Part shown: in pieces, positions 51,547 to 64,000 of the stretch | Layout of the letters: each line of letters starts with the position of its first letter | How positions within the stretch are numbered: the first letter of the stretch is position 1 | Assembly (NCBI GenBank): GCA_038501195.1 | Contig: JBBPUQ010000003.1 | Coordinates: 4,804,501 to 4,868,500, forward strand | From: Nemania diffusa | Taxonomy: Eukaryota > Ascomycota > Sordariomycetes > Xylariales > Xylariaceae | Direction: 5' to 3' | DNA: 64,000 bases | Notes under the pieces: generated by a model | Told to the model about the DNA's origin: nothing | The model's input: the letters and a program-made list of their open reading frames with translations, nothing else | Databases searched by the model: none | Program-made: the position numbers and the translations under genes

Positions 51547-54500
51547 AATATTAAGCTTGTTTTATTTATTTGTTATAAACTAATATTAAAAAGTTTAACT
51601 TAATATCGATTTAATATTAATTTAATATTAAATATATTTAATATTAATATTAAAATATCGATTTATTATTAAATATTAAATTTTTTATTTAATATTGAAT
51701 TTTTTTTATATTTTTTATATTAATTTTATACTTTAAAAAAAATATCGAGCTATAATACTATAAGTTTTTTTAATATTTAAAAAAAAAAAAAAAAAAAAAT
51801 ATTTATATTAAGCAATTTTTATTTTTATTTTAAAAACAAAAATAGTTATTTTAATACAAAAAAAGCAGCTTTGGACTTTTTAGTTAAAAAGTTTATAATT
51901 TATAACATTATTTTGTAAAAAATTATATTAAAATTTACTAAAAAATATTTTAATAGTTTTAAAAAAAATATTTATTAATAGTATTAAAATTATATAAAAA
52001 ATAAAACAATATAAAATTTTTATATATTTTATTTAATTATTAATAAAATTTAACAAAATATTTTTTTTTAAATAAAAAATAAATATAAGTTAATTTATTA
52101 ATAAAAATAATATTATATATATAAAATATTTTTTTTATTTAATATAACAAAATATAAATTTAAAAATAAAAAGTTTATTATTAATTATAATATTTAAAAA
52201 AAAAATTAAATAAAACTAAATTTAAATTTATTTTTAATAAAATATATATTTATATTGTTATAATTTAAATATTTTATAAAACAATAAATTAATTATATAT
52301 TATAACTTTTAATAACAGTTAAAATTAAAACTATTTATATATTATTTGTTATATTATAAAAAATTTTATATAAAAAAATAAACAGCTTTTGTAAAAAACT
52401 AAAATAAAGCTAATTAAAAATAAGTAAATTTTAAAAATATATAAAAAAAAAATTAAAAAACTATAAAACTACAACAAAGTTTTTTAAAAAGTTTTAGTTA
52501 AAATATATAAAAAAATATTTACTATATAAGTTATTATTAAATAAAAACTTATTTAATAAATATTTATTTAATAATTTTTTATTTAAAAAAGTTATATTTA
52601 TATAAATAATATTAATAGCAAAGTTATTTTTAATTAATTTATTTTAATAAAAAATACTTTATTTATTATTATATTTAAAAAAATTATTTAAAACTAAACT
52701 ATTTAACACAATTTAAATTTTGAAATAAATATTTAAAAATTTATTATTTTATATATATTTACTTTAAAAAACTTTATTTATAATATATTTATTTTAAAAA
52801 ATGCTATTTAAAAAAGTAATTATAAAAAAAATATAACATTAAGTTTAATATTTTTAAATAATAAAAAATAAAATATAAAAATAATAAACTTTTTTGTTTT
52901 TATTAATAATATTTTTTTAAATAATAAATTTATAATTAAATTTTATTATTAATATTTATTTATAAAAAATAAACTTTAAATAAATATAAATTATTTTATA
53001 AATAAATAAAACTAAATATATTATATTTTAAAATATATAAATAAATTAATTATTTTAAAAATTATTTTATTTATAAAATAAATTTTAAAATAAAATAGTT
53101 TTATATATATAACTATTATAAAAGTTTTAAAATATTTACTAAAGTTATATAGCAATTTTTATAAATATAAAAAAGTTTAAACTAAATATAAAAAGTTTAA
53201 AATAAAAAAACTAAAAATATTTTTAAATTTTTAACTTAAATTTATTAAATTAGCTAATTAAATTTATATATTTTAAATTAACTATAAATATAACTTATAT
53301 AATAAATTATTAAAACAATTAAATAAAATTATAATATTTAATATAAATAGTTTTAAAATTACTTTTAATATTTATTATTTTTATATTTAAATTATTAATT
53401 ATTAATAATATAAAAACTTTATTAATAATTTTATTTTATAAAAAATTAATTAATAATTATTAAAATATAATATAATTAATATTTTAAAAAATTTATTTAT
53501 AAAAAATTTATTTTTATATAATTTATTTATAAAACTATTATTTAATAAAACTATATTTTTAACTATTAAATAATATTTTTTTATTTTAATATTTAAAAAG
53601 TTAAAAAATAAATATAAATTTTATATAAAATTACAATATAAAAAAAAAAAAATTTTTAATATAAAAAAATTTTTATTTTATTTATTATAAAACTAGTTAT
53701 TAAAATATTAATTGTTTATATTATAAAAAATATAAATATTTAAATATTGCTTAAGTTATAATAATTATAAAAAAAAAAAAAATTATTTTAAAAACAACTA
53801 AAAAGTTAATATAAAAAAAAAAAGTTTAAAAAATAAAAAAGCTTAAAATAATTAGTTTTTTTTTTTAAGTTTATTATATTTTTAGTTTTAAATTTAAATT
53901 AATATAAAAAAGTTCTGTTTAATTTTTTAAAAAAAATTTTTAAAAAAAAGCTTTTGTTAATAATTTATTTAATAATATTTAATAAATTAAAATTTTTTAT
54001 TTTTATTTTAGCTAATATAAAAACTAAAATATATTTATATATAAATATTTAATTTGCTAAAAAAATAATATAACTTTTAAACTTTTTTAAATTATTTAGT
54101 TTTAAGTTTATTTTTATTATAAAATATAATAGTAATAGTAATTAAAAAATCATTAAAATATTAAATATTTATTTTTATATTAATATATATATTATTTAAA
54201 ATGTTTTTAAAATAATATTAAATATAAAATATAATATAATTGTTAAATAAAAGTTTTTTATATATTATAATATATTAATTAACTATTAAAAATAAAAACT
54301 AATATTTTTTATTATAAAAAAAAAAATTTATTAAAAATATATTATTAAATAAAATAAAAAAACTAAATAATTTAAATTATTAAATTAATATTATATAACA
54401 AAATAAACTATTTAAAAATAAAATAATATAAAAAATATAAAATATTATTTAGTTATAAAGTTTATTTATTATAAAAAAATAAATTTTTTAATTAAAAGTT

Positions 54501-57500
54501 ATATATAAAAAGTTAAATAAAAAAATAAAAAAATATTTTTTTATAATTAGTTTTATTTATATTATATTTAAATTTTTTTAATATATTATTAGTTTATTTA
54601 AAAAAAACTAAATAAAATATAAATTATAAAAAATAAAAATATTATTAATAAATAATAATAAAATAAAACTATTTTAAAAAAATTTATTTAAAAAAGTTTT
54701 ATTAAAAAAAAAATTTAAATTAAAAAACTATTATAACAAATATAAATTATAAAAAAACACTATAAAATAATATAAATATTAATTTATTAATATTTTTATA
54801 TTAAATATTATAACTTTTATAATAATAATATATTAAAAAAACATTAAGTTATATAAAATAATTTTTTTATATAAAATAAACTTAATAATTGTTTAAAAAA
54901 AGTTTAAATTAAAAAATTTAAAAAAAAACTTTTAAAAAATAATTAAATAAATAATATTTATAAAATATTATAAATATTTCAATATATTTAATAAAAAAGT
55001 TTTTAATTAAATATTATTTTAAAAATATAAAGTTAATTATTAAATCAAATTTATAAAAAATTTAAAAGATTTAAAGTATAATATTTTATATAAAATATTT
55101 TTAAAAAAAACTAAAACTTATAAATAATATATATATAAAAACTTAATAAAAAGTTTTATTAAATTTATTATAATATTTTAAATAATATTAATTTTATTTA
55201 TATAAAAAAGCAACAAATTTTTAAAACTATATATAAATTATTAAAAATTAAACTTTTTAATATAAAAAAACTAATATTTTTTATTTTTAATTAATAAAAT
55301 ATTTATTTATTTTATAAAAATAAAAATTTATATTAAATTAAATATAAAATAAATATTTTATTATATATATATAATAAAAAAATATAAATTTTTAATTATA
55401 TTTTATATATAATATAAAATATATTAATTTAATATTTTATTTTTTAGTTTAATAAATAAATTAGTTATGTTTTAATAATTTATTAATAATATTTTAACTA
55501 AATATTTTAATATATTTTATATAATATATATTAATAATATATTAATATATTTAAACAATAAAATTAAATATAAACTTTATATAAAAAAAATTTTAAATAA
55601 ACTATAAATTATAAAATTATAAATAAATTTAAAAAAATATAAATTTTATATAATTAAAACTAAGTTTTTAAAATTTATTATTAGTATTAATAAAATTAAA
55701 ATAAATTTAATAAAAATTGAAATAATTTATAAATAAAAACTATTTAAAAAATATAATATAGCTTAAATTTAAAAAATATAGTTTTTTTTAAAGTTTTGTA
55801 ATTTTTATAAACAATTTATTAAAAAGTTTAATTATATTATAAAATTATTAATTTAATTAATAATTATTATAATTTGCTTTAATTAGTTTAAAATATATTA
55901 AAAAATGTTTAATTAGTTAAAATAAGTTTTATTATTAATATTAATATTTTGTTATTTTTTATTTAATATAAAAATATATATAAAAACAAATATATTAAAT
56001 AAAATAATTATAAATTATTTTTTATAAAAAAATAATTTAAAAAATAATTAATATTTTATAATATTTTATTTTAAAATATTTTATAAAACTAAATTTAATT
56101 ATAATATTTATAATAAAAAAATACTAATAATAATAAAAAAATTTATTTATTAAAAAATAAAATTAATAAATTTATAATAAGTTAAACTTTTTATAATAAT
56201 TATTAATTATATAATATTAAAATATTTTATTATTAAATATATATTAAATTTTTAATAAACTAAATAAATTAAATTAATATTATATTATAACTTTATAATT
56301 ATTTATTAGTTAAAAATTTAAAATATTATTTTAAATATTATATTAAAACTAAAAAATAAATTAAAAAATTAAAAGTAGAAAAAAAATAAACAATATATAA
56401 TAATATTTTTTTAACTAGTTATAATTTTAAAATAGCTAATTTTAAAAAATTTTATTTTAAAATATTTTATTTTATAAATAGTTAAAATTTATAAGCTAAT
56501 TATTAATAAACTATTATTTATATTAAATATATTTTTAATTAATGTTTTATTATAAATTAACTATAAAAGTTTTTTATTAAAAAAATATAAAAAGTTAATA
56601 TTTAATATATTATAAATAAATTATTAAATATTTAAAAATTTAATAATATATAAAAAATGTTTAATTATAATTAATATAAATAATTTATAAATAAAAGTAA
56701 TTTAAAAAATTTATAACTAAATTTTAATAGTTTATTTTAAAAAAAGTAAAATTAAAAAATTAATAACAAATAAATATTAATAACTAAAAATATTTAAAAA
56801 TATTAATATATATATAATTAATTATTTTTATAAAACTATTAAAATATTTTAAAATAAAATATTAAATAAGTTTTGTTTATTTAAAGTTTTAAATTATTTT
56901 TAATAATATATTATTATTAACTTTAAAAATTTTTTTAAAAATAAATTAAATAACAATATAATTTTTATTATAATTTACTATTTATTTAAACTTTATTAAA
57001 TTATATTTTATAATTTATTAGCTATAATAAAAAATATAGCTTAAATATATTATAAAAACTTTTATTAACTATTTAAATAATTTAAATTTATTATAAATAA
57101 TTAAAGTTTTTAATTTGTTAAAAATTTTATAAATAAACTATTATAAATTTATAAAATAAAACTAGATTTTTTATTTATAAAATATTATAAAACAATAAAA
57201 TAAATAAAAAATATATATTAATAAATTAATTAATAGTTATATTTTTATATTAATTATTTTTAAAACAACTAATTAAAAGTACTATTAATTTTAAATAATA
57301 TTTAAGCTATATTATTATATAATTTATTAAAAAAAAAAAATTTTTAAAAAATTATTATAAAATAATTTATATATATAATTTTTAATTAAAAAAATAAAAC
57401 AAAAATAACTATTAAACTTTTTATTTAAAAAAAGTTTATTTAATAAAAAATATAAATATTTAAAAAATAAATTTATAAATATTTATTTATAATTAAAAAT

Positions 57501-58192
57501 TAAATATAAAAAATATAAAATAAAATAATTAAATAAATTAATAAATATAAATAACAATTAAATTTTAATATAAATAATTTTATTTATATTTTAAAAAAAA
57601 AAATAAATAAATTAATTATTTAAATAATAAATTTAATTATTTTTTTATATAAATATTATATAAAATTTTAAAATATAAAAATTATATTTATTTATTAAAA
57701 CTATTAAATTAATAAAAAAAAATATATTAATTTTATATAAATCGATTATAAAAATATATAAATAATTTACTATTTAAACAAAAATATAAATATTTAAATA
57801 AAAAAATTATAAATTTAAATATTAATAATAAAAAATTAAAAATTAAAAAGATTTTATTTTTATAAATTTAATATAAAAAACTGTTTTATAAAATAAACTA
57901 AAAAAGTTAAAATTTAAATAATATATAATATTTTATTATTAATTTTTATAACTTTTTTATTTTATTATAACAATATTATAATATTTATTTTAATAAAATA
58001 AAATTATTTAAATAATTAAAATATTAATTAAAAGCTTTTAAAAAAAAATAAACTAAGCTAAACTACAAAAATAATAACTATATTAAATTTAATTAAATAT
58101 AATTTTATAAAATTAAATTTTATAAAATTTAAACTATTTATTAATTTTATAATTATTATAAATTTAAAACAAACTTTAAATAAATAAAAAAA

Positions 58193-58493
58193 TAATTATA
58201 ACTAAACTATATTTATTATATAAAAAAACAATATATAAAAAATATACTAAAATATTTATTATATTTTATAATAAATATTTGTTTTATTATATTAAAAATA
58301 AACAATAAAAATATAACAAATAATATTAAAATAATAAAAAAAATATTTACTACAAAAAAAAAAAGTTTGTATATAATTAAACTTATTATTATAAACTTAA
58401 TTTTTTTTTTTTTTTTTTTTTAGTTTAATATTTTTTTTTAAATATATAATATTTTTATATATATTATATTAACTATTTTTCTTTAACTTTTAT
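58193..58493 (+). repeat. 3' LTR of B
   Basis: Preceded by an A-rich tract (58175-58192) and followed by the AACTA target copy. It is the most AT-converted B LTR. Confidence 0.8.
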
Positions 58494-59025
58494 AACTATA
58501 TAATTATATTATAAAATTAAAAAATAACATTTATAATTTTTTTAAAAATACTACTTTTATATTTTTATTTAAAAAATATAATTAAATTAAATTATTTTTA
58601 TAATATAATTATTTATTAATAAAAAAAGTTAATTTAAATTTTTTATATAATAATTATATTTTATTTAATAATAAGTTTTTTTTTTTATTTAAAATTATTA
58701 TTATTATTTTAATTTATTATTTTAAATTATTAATATAAAATTAATTTATAAAATTTATTTTTATTATTAATAAATTTTATAAATAATAAAATAATAAATA
58801 AAATAATAATTAAAGTTATAATTAATTAATTTTTAAATATAACTTTAAATTTTTAAATAATAACATTTTTTTTAAAAAATATAAATAATATATTATATTA
58901 ATAATTTTATTTTAAATATATAATTAAAAATAATTTATTTATTATATATAAACTATATAAAATAAATAATAGTTATATATTTAAATTAAATATTTATTAA
59001 TAAATAAAAAACAATTTTAAAATAA

Positions 59026-59364
59026 TATTATAATTATAAAAAATATAAAAATTAATTAAATAATTTTATTAATTAAAAACTTTAAAATAAAAAAAAAAAA
59101 AAAGCTAAATTATATATATATATTATATAAAATATATAAATATATAAAACTATAAATAAAATTACAAATAAAATTATAAAATTTAATTAAAGTTTTTTTA
59201 AAATAAGTTTTACAAAGTGGATTTTTTAAAATAAATTATTTTAAAAATTATAGTTTTTTTAAATTAATAAAAATTATAAAGTTTTATTATAACAAAGTAT
59301 ATAAATCTTAGTTTATAATTAATAAAATAAATATAAAAATCAATAGTTTATATAAATTATTATA
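59026..59364 (-). repeat. 5' LTR of C2
   Basis: Reverse complement of the C1 LTRs. Around 59205-59225 it keeps a small GC-bearing patch (TACAAAGTGGATT) that is AT-only in the other 3' copies, so this is a less-mutated stretch. Confidence 0.8.
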
Positions 59365-59369
59365 TTAAT

Positions 59370-60246
59370 AAAATATAAATATATTATAAAAAAATTAAAA
59401 AAAGTTTATAATATTTATTTAAATAATTTAATTAAAATAATTATTATAATAAACTTTAGTTTTATTATATTTAAAATATTTTTAACTTATATAGTTTTAA
59501 TAAATTAAAACTAATATATAAAAATAATAAAATAAAAATAAAATAAAAATATAAAAATTGTTTTTATTTTTTTTTTTTTATATAATTTAAATATTTTTTT
59601 ATAAATAATAATAATAACAATAATAATAATAATAATAATATTAATAAAATATTTATTAAATATTATTATAATAATTATAAAATATTAATAATATATTAAA
59701 TTTTATTTTATATATATAATATTTATAATTTAAATAAATAAATAAAATAAAATAAACTAATTTTATAAATTAAAATTAAAATAATATAAAATAAATAAAA
59801 ATATAAATAAAAAATAAAAAAAATATAATTATTATTTATTAATATATTATTAATATATTATAAAATTAACTTTTTTATTTATTAAAATAATTAATAAAAA
59901 TAAAAAAAATAAAAAAAATAAAAAATTTATTTATATTATTAAAAAATAACAAAAAATAATATTAACTAAATAATAAAAGTTAATATAAATAATATAAAAT
60001 AATAATAATATTATATATATTATATTAAAATTAATAAAAACAATTAAATTAAATATAAATTTAAATTATTTTAAATTAATTTATAAAACTTTATTATTTT
60101 AATTATAAAAATTTATTATAATATTTATAACTTTTATATTTAATTATTAATTTATTTATAATTTTTAAATTAATTTATTATATTTATATTTTTTTAATAT
60201 AAGTTTTATTTATTATAATTATAATATTTTAAAATATATTATAAAT
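59370..60246. other. AT-rich DNA right of C2
   Basis: RIP-type sequence with an (AAT)n/(TAA)n-like microsatellite near 59605-59645. No gene. Confidence 0.5.
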
Positions 60247-60344
60247 AAATAATTTTATAAATTTATTAAATTTATTATATAACTTTTATATTATAATATA
60301 TATTTTTTAAAATATAATTATAACAATTATAACATTGTTTTTAT
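60247..60344. repeat. RIP-mutated copy of repeat F
   Basis: Ungapped match to 29841-29938 with 30 transitions and no transversion. See the partner entry. Confidence 0.8.
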
Positions 60345-61148
60345 TTATTTATTTTTTTTATAATTAATAAAAAAAAAATTAATAGCTAAAATAACAAATT
60401 ATATTTTTATTTTTTATTTTTTATTTTTAGTTTAAACTATTTTAAACTAATTTATTAAACTTTATTACTTTAGTTGCAAAAGCTTACTGTAATATCTATA
60501 GCTTTTATACCCAGCTATCAACTTATCTGCAACTCATAAATTAACCTACTACGCTTACGCTCCCCCAATACAAGTTCTACCTACTACGATTATAGTGCCC
60601 TGGAGTGTGCTGTAAATAGAGCTATTTCTACTTACTTAAGCTGCCTTGTGTATAGGTTCTACTGTTAAATGAAAGAGGACTGAGCTGATCTTAAGAATAT
60701 TAACTTCGCTAGAGAAATCACGATTAACAATCGATGGTTTTGGCCCGAGTTCACAGGCTGAATCCTACTGGACGAACTTAAAAACGTCGGAAGCTGCTGC
60801 TATTAGAGACGCGCCTGCGCAACTCTCACAAATGACAAAAAGCGAGGTCTGCTAATAAGTTGCTGTGAGAATTCCACATAGAAGAAGCATAGCTGATGAT
60901 AACTCATCGCGTGGAACCGCCTCTCTAAATAGTAACCAGTCGAGTGGTTAGATTGAGACACTTGTCATAGCCTAATTCACGATCCCGGAGTGATGGAGAT
61001 CAATACTGTCTAAAGGGAATTATAATTCCAATCCGTATTCCGGATATTAGACTAAGGTAGCGCTTCGTAATCATGCAGTGCTTCATCATGAGCGTCATAC
61101 GTCTGTCTATATGCAACGTCTCAAGAGCCGTCTATCGCCCATCCAATT
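60345..61148. other. Intergenic, return to ordinary composition
   Basis: AT richness ends at about 60470. The remainder is unique DNA without a usable ORF and includes the 3' UTR of the FIT-like gene at its right end. Confidence 0.5.
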
Positions 61149-62269
61149 CTATATGCCCGGTAACCCTACGATCCCTCTCAATGCCGGTACCCACCTCGGG
61201 AGAATGTATATCGCGTACAAGCCTACAGAGGCGACGAGTAACCCAGTGAGCTGTTAAGAGCATCAGTGAATGTAACCGAGATGTCTATCGAGGAAAAACT
61301 AACCTTCTCAAACCACGTGTGAAAGTAGACGGCCGTCATAAGCAGCATCCAGAGCGACAATCCCACTACGCCGAGCGCGAACCTCCCGCCAACCCCCAGA
61401 TGCCTTTCATGTGGCGCCGCAGTGCGACTCGACTCAACCCCCGCGCCCTTGACCGCCCCATCGCCCATAACAACAGCGCGGTCGTCTCCAGAGCCAGCGA
61501 TATTCAGCCCAGCCCGCACGACGACCCAGAGGATCTCCTGCACGAGGAAGCAGCTCCCGAGAACGAGTAGGAAGACGTGTCCAGAGATGTCATGCCCACC
61601 ACTCCAGCGCCCGCCCGCCGTCCTGCACGCCGCGGCGGTGAAGAACTCCTGGCGGTCCGCAGTGCCCGCCTGCACGGCATCGATGGCGACCTCGCACCGG
61701 CCGCCCGTGAACCGGAATCCGCGGTCGATGAGCGGCGGGCCGAAACACCACTGCGTGACGAGGATCCACCAGCCCGTGACGAGCGCCCAGCGGGCCGCCG
61801 CCCTCGCCGTCACCATCCCCCCACCACCACCACCATTGTTACCATTGCGGTGGGCGGGATGCGTCGCGACGAACGCGACGAACGCCCCCGTGATCCACAG
61901 CCACCCGCGCTTGACGAAGAGGACGTTGAACAGGTTGTCCTTGCGCGCGAAGTACGACGGCGCCTGCGCCTGCACGTGCGCCTGCCTCGTCGCGTCGTAC
62001 GGCGCCCCGCGCGTCTCGGGCGACAGCACCGAGAACAGCGTGCCGAAGAGTAGGATCGCGGGGTACACGGCGAGGAGGAGGGTCTCGAGCGGCGTGGGGA
62101 GGAACGGCGAGCTGCGTGCTGCTGTCGGTGTTGTCGTCGCCGGTCGCGTCGTTGCTGTCGAGCCGCTGCTGGCTGGTGTTGTGGATGCGGCGCCGTTTCT
62201 GCTGCTGCTGCTGCTGCCGCCAGCCATTCTGGCTCCTCGTGATCTGAGGGAGCCCTGGTCTTCAGCCAT
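61149..62269 (-). CDS. SCS3: FIT/Scs3-family ER membrane protein (two exons)
   Basis: Exon 1 is 62269-61304; a 53-nt intron (61303-61251, GTTAGT...AACAG) is removed; exon 2 is 61250-61149. The product is 355 residues. Splicing replaces a non-family tail with LTGLLVASVGLYAIYILPRW, continuing the conserved YFHTWFEK. The protein is an FIT family member (PF10261), an endoplasmic reticulum protein that acts in lipid-droplet biogenesis and phospholipid metabolism and is proposed to be an acyl-CoA diphosphatase. The two catalytic His of the family are visible: His231 in DISGHVFLL and His317 in YFHTWFEK. About six membrane segments lie near 60-80, 119-137, 159-178, 232-254, 297-314 and 326-343. The first 55 residues are Ser/Thr/Ala-rich low complexity. 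ATG at 62269 has G at -3 and +4; the codon before it is GTG, not ATG. The gene symbol is by family only. Confidence 0.88.
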
Positions 62270-63242
62270 CACGACCGAGGTGTTGGAACCATGGGATACC
62301 TACAAGGATTGTGGCAGGAGGAAAAAGGGAGAAATAATTCGAATAGTGGAACAATTTACAAAGCAGGAAAAGAGCCCGCTAAACGCGTTGTTAAAAACAC
62401 AGTTTAGGACGACGCAATAAAGATTGGTAGGAGCATTAGGAAGCTAGATGTCTCAACAGGGCTGTCCGTCCGAAGCGTGGCCAATTCCAGACTCTTCGAA
62501 TTGGCTCTCGAAAAAGGGAACTAAGCGATGACGTTCACGTAGGCAGGCAAGTACCAGGTAATATTTCTATTAGAGGACAATGGGTTCCACATGGTGGGGT
62601 AACCCTTGTGATACCCCACTTGTTCACAAAACAGCGCCACAGGTGTGGCTAATCAGTTTTACAGTACCTACACGTTACGGTCAGAGGCGCAGTCGCACAG
62701 TCACAAGTACGCAATGGAGAGTTTGTAGTCATACAAGTAGGATTCTTTCTGAAGCGCCCCTAGAAGCGAACTAGAGCCATCCAAGCACTGTCGCCTCCGT
62801 GACGAACATTTGATCTGATATCTTGTCATGCCACGAGAAAGTAATTCGCAAATCTAAACCTAACTCCGTCATGCCGTGACCACACAAGCCATCAAACCCC
62901 TGTGCCAGTCTCGAACAAGAAAGTCCGATAGCCAATGCCGCCAGGGCCACCTAAAGAAGTGAAGGCGAATGTACGAAGGCGACCAAGGGGTCTGCCTGCG
63001 CAAATTAAATCTATATAACAAAGGTGAACGTCATCAGAGCCCTTGCACTAGGCACAGGATGAGCTGGGTGGTGTCGCCGTGAATGATACAGTCCAAAGCA
63101 TAGTACCCTCAGCAGGAGGCGCGATGGCTACCCCTGTTGTCTTAGACATGCAAGGCGTTACAACAGTGGTAAACACTGTCACGAGGAGTGTACTCGATGC
63201 TCGCGTCTTCGTACCTGCATGGTCTGTGCTGGTCAACCCTTC
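62270..63242. other. Intergenic between FIT-like and GH55 genes
   Basis: It holds the FIT-like promoter and the GH55 3' region. The part nearest GH55 (63048-63242) stays open in the GH55 frame beyond its stop. A 64-codon plus-strand ORF at 62580-62774 has no family resemblance. Confidence 0.5.
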
Positions 63243-64000
63243 CTAGGGTGCCTGGCAGGTACCCACGGCGGTAACCGTTTCGGTGACTGTGATAGTTACC
63301 GGGGAGCCGTTACCATCTTCACCTCCTGAGCTCGGGGTTGGCGCCACACTAGTAGGACTACCTCCAGGCGGATGGGAGTTGCCGCTGCCTGAACCATCCA
63401 AACCACCCGAACTAGATGGGATAGTAAGCGTTGTGGACGGAGGCACCGAACCTGCAGAAGTAGTCATGAAAGTCGCACCTCCCCCGGGCTGACCATAGCC
63501 GCCTGTAGGAGATACGACTTGAGAGGTAGAAATGTGAGTTGGGCTACTACTGGGACCACCGTTGGAAGATCCAGAACCCGAGCCTGAACCAGATCCGGAT
63601 CCTTTGCTTGTAGTTGCACTAGGCGAATGTGCTGGTGTTGTAGATGAGGTCGTCGGGACTGGCAAGGAGCTGCTCGAGTTAGAACCCGACCCATAACCGG
63701 GGCCAGAACCGCTAGAGGTGTCACTCTCATACTTGGCAATAGCAGCGCAAAACGTATTGCGGTTATCCTTGTCCTTTGCGAGGGGTTTGGAATCGACTGT
63801 GAGCATATTCACGGAAGCCTTGGTGCTAATACCATACATGCTAACATGGGAATTTTCGATGCTGATCATGTTGTCTTGGCAGTTCTGGCCATCAACGCAC
63901 TCCTGAGCGTAGTTGTTGAAGAAGCTGTACATGCCTGCGCCAAGAACGAATACATCTGAAGAGTTGCTGACACGCATGCCCCAAGTTCTAGCGCACGTGT
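63243..64000 (-). CDS. GH55 exo-beta-1,3-glucanase, C-terminal part (gene continues past window end)
   Basis: The frame is open to the window edge: seven codons (TCARTWG) precede the first visible Met, so that Met is internal. The visible 251 residues begin in the second beta-helix of a GH55 glucanase: ARTWGMRVSNSSDVFVLGAG, then MYSFFNNYAQEC and a paired-Cys loop (CVDGQNC). The domain ends near NTFCAAIAKYE. A low-complexity tail of about 150 residues follows, rich in Ser, Gly, Thr and Pro with (GS)n at its centre, ending VTVTETVTAVGTCQAP. Family members hydrolyse beta-1,3-glucan from the non-reducing end and are usually secreted; the tail is probably a glycosylated wall-associated linker. The catalytic region lies upstream, outside the window. 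Downstream of the TAG stop the frame stays open for 64 more codons of similar composition. Confidence 0.85.
   Translation of the reverse strand, partial: TCARTWGMRVSNSSDVFVLGAGMYSFFNNYAQECVDGQNCQDNMISIENSHVSMYGISTKASVNMLTVDSKPLAKDKDNRNTFCAAIAKYESDTSSGSGPGYGSGSNSSSSLPVPTTSSTTPAHSPSATTSKGSGSGSGSGSGSSNGGPSSSPTHISTSQVVSPTGGYGQPGGGATFMTTSAGSVPPSTTLTIPSSSGGLDGSGSGNSHPPGGSPTSVAPTPSSGGEDGNGSPVTITVTETVTAVGTCQAP

Larger units (their letters stand above)
51242..58493 (+). mobile_element. LTR retrotransposon B, nested in C2
   Basis: LTRs of about 300 bp at 51242-51546 and 58193-58493 are flanked by AACTA (51237-51241 and 58494-58498), extendable to AACTAT, so the ends are uncertain by one base. C1 carries the uninterrupted site near 31925-31929. 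The 3' part aligns with 1-2257. It is about 7.25 kb long with no readable frame. Confidence 0.85.
46136..59364 (-). mobile_element. LTR retrotransposon C2, reverse, with nested B
   Basis: The LTRs lie at 46136-46450 and 59026-59364. Both flanks carry TTAAT (46131-46135 and 59365-59369), a perfect 5-bp target duplication. The body is the reverse complement of C1 once A2 and the 1.1-kb segment are removed from C1 and B is removed from C2. No coding frame survives. Confidence 0.85.

Noticed and set aside
61422..62420. 332-codon plus-strand ORF
   Set aside because: It is antisense to the FIT-like gene. Its Pro/Arg/Ala-rich composition is a shadow of GC-rich coding DNA, while the minus frame has clear family motifs.
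63283..63492. 69-codon plus-strand ORF opposite the GH55 tail
   Set aside because: It is antisense to a low-complexity Ser/Gly tail and only mirrors its repeats.

Overview
The window reads as nuclear DNA of a filamentous ascomycete (Pezizomycotina). Evidence: short GT-AG introns of 53-140 bp with CTGAC-type branch sites, a fungal FIT/Scs3 membrane protein, a fungal GH55 glucanase, a secreted berberine-bridge-type oxidase, and blocks of extreme A+T richness interrupting ordinary-composition DNA. The AT blocks have the signature of repeat-induced point mutation (RIP): repeat copies differ by C->T and G->A and almost nothing else. The clearest case is an ungapped 98-bp pair (29841-29938 and 60247-60344) with 30 differences, 15 C->T and 15 G->A, and no transversion. 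I cannot assign genus or order.

Layout. 1-2257: 3' end of a RIP-mutated LTR retrotransposon (family B). 2258-2668: surviving arm of a palindromic element (family E). 2669-8722: gene-bearing island with an apparently intact five-exon BBE-type oxidase (2881-4815) and the terminal exon or remnant of a carboxymuconolactone-decarboxylase-like gene (5850-6116), then short tandem repeats. 8723-26591: AT block with 134-bp terminal direct repeats (D), holding a nested LTR element (A1, 18803-24720). 26592-29940: second island with an orphan 146-aa gene and a complete 1.0-kb palindrome (E, 28138-29151). 29939-60344: a 30-kb AT block in which two copies of one LTR element (C1, forward, 31049-44128; C2, reverse, 46136-59364) form a large inverted repeat. 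C1 is interrupted by LTR element A2 and a 1.1-kb insert carrying a tandem array; C2 is interrupted by LTR element B. 60345-64000: ordinary DNA with a FIT/Scs3-like gene and the 3' part of a GH55 gene, both on the minus strand.

The genes do not form an obvious pathway. BBE oxidase and CMD-like enzymes both occur in fungal secondary metabolism, but there is no core biosynthetic gene here. The transposons were dated relative to each other by nesting and by intact empty sites in the sister copy. The most unusual item is family E, a near-full-length palindrome lying 140-215 bp upstream of the start codon of two separate surviving genes. I found no convincing wholly new system, no RNA gene and no CRISPR array. 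All AT-block boundaries were found by eye and may shift by a few bases.
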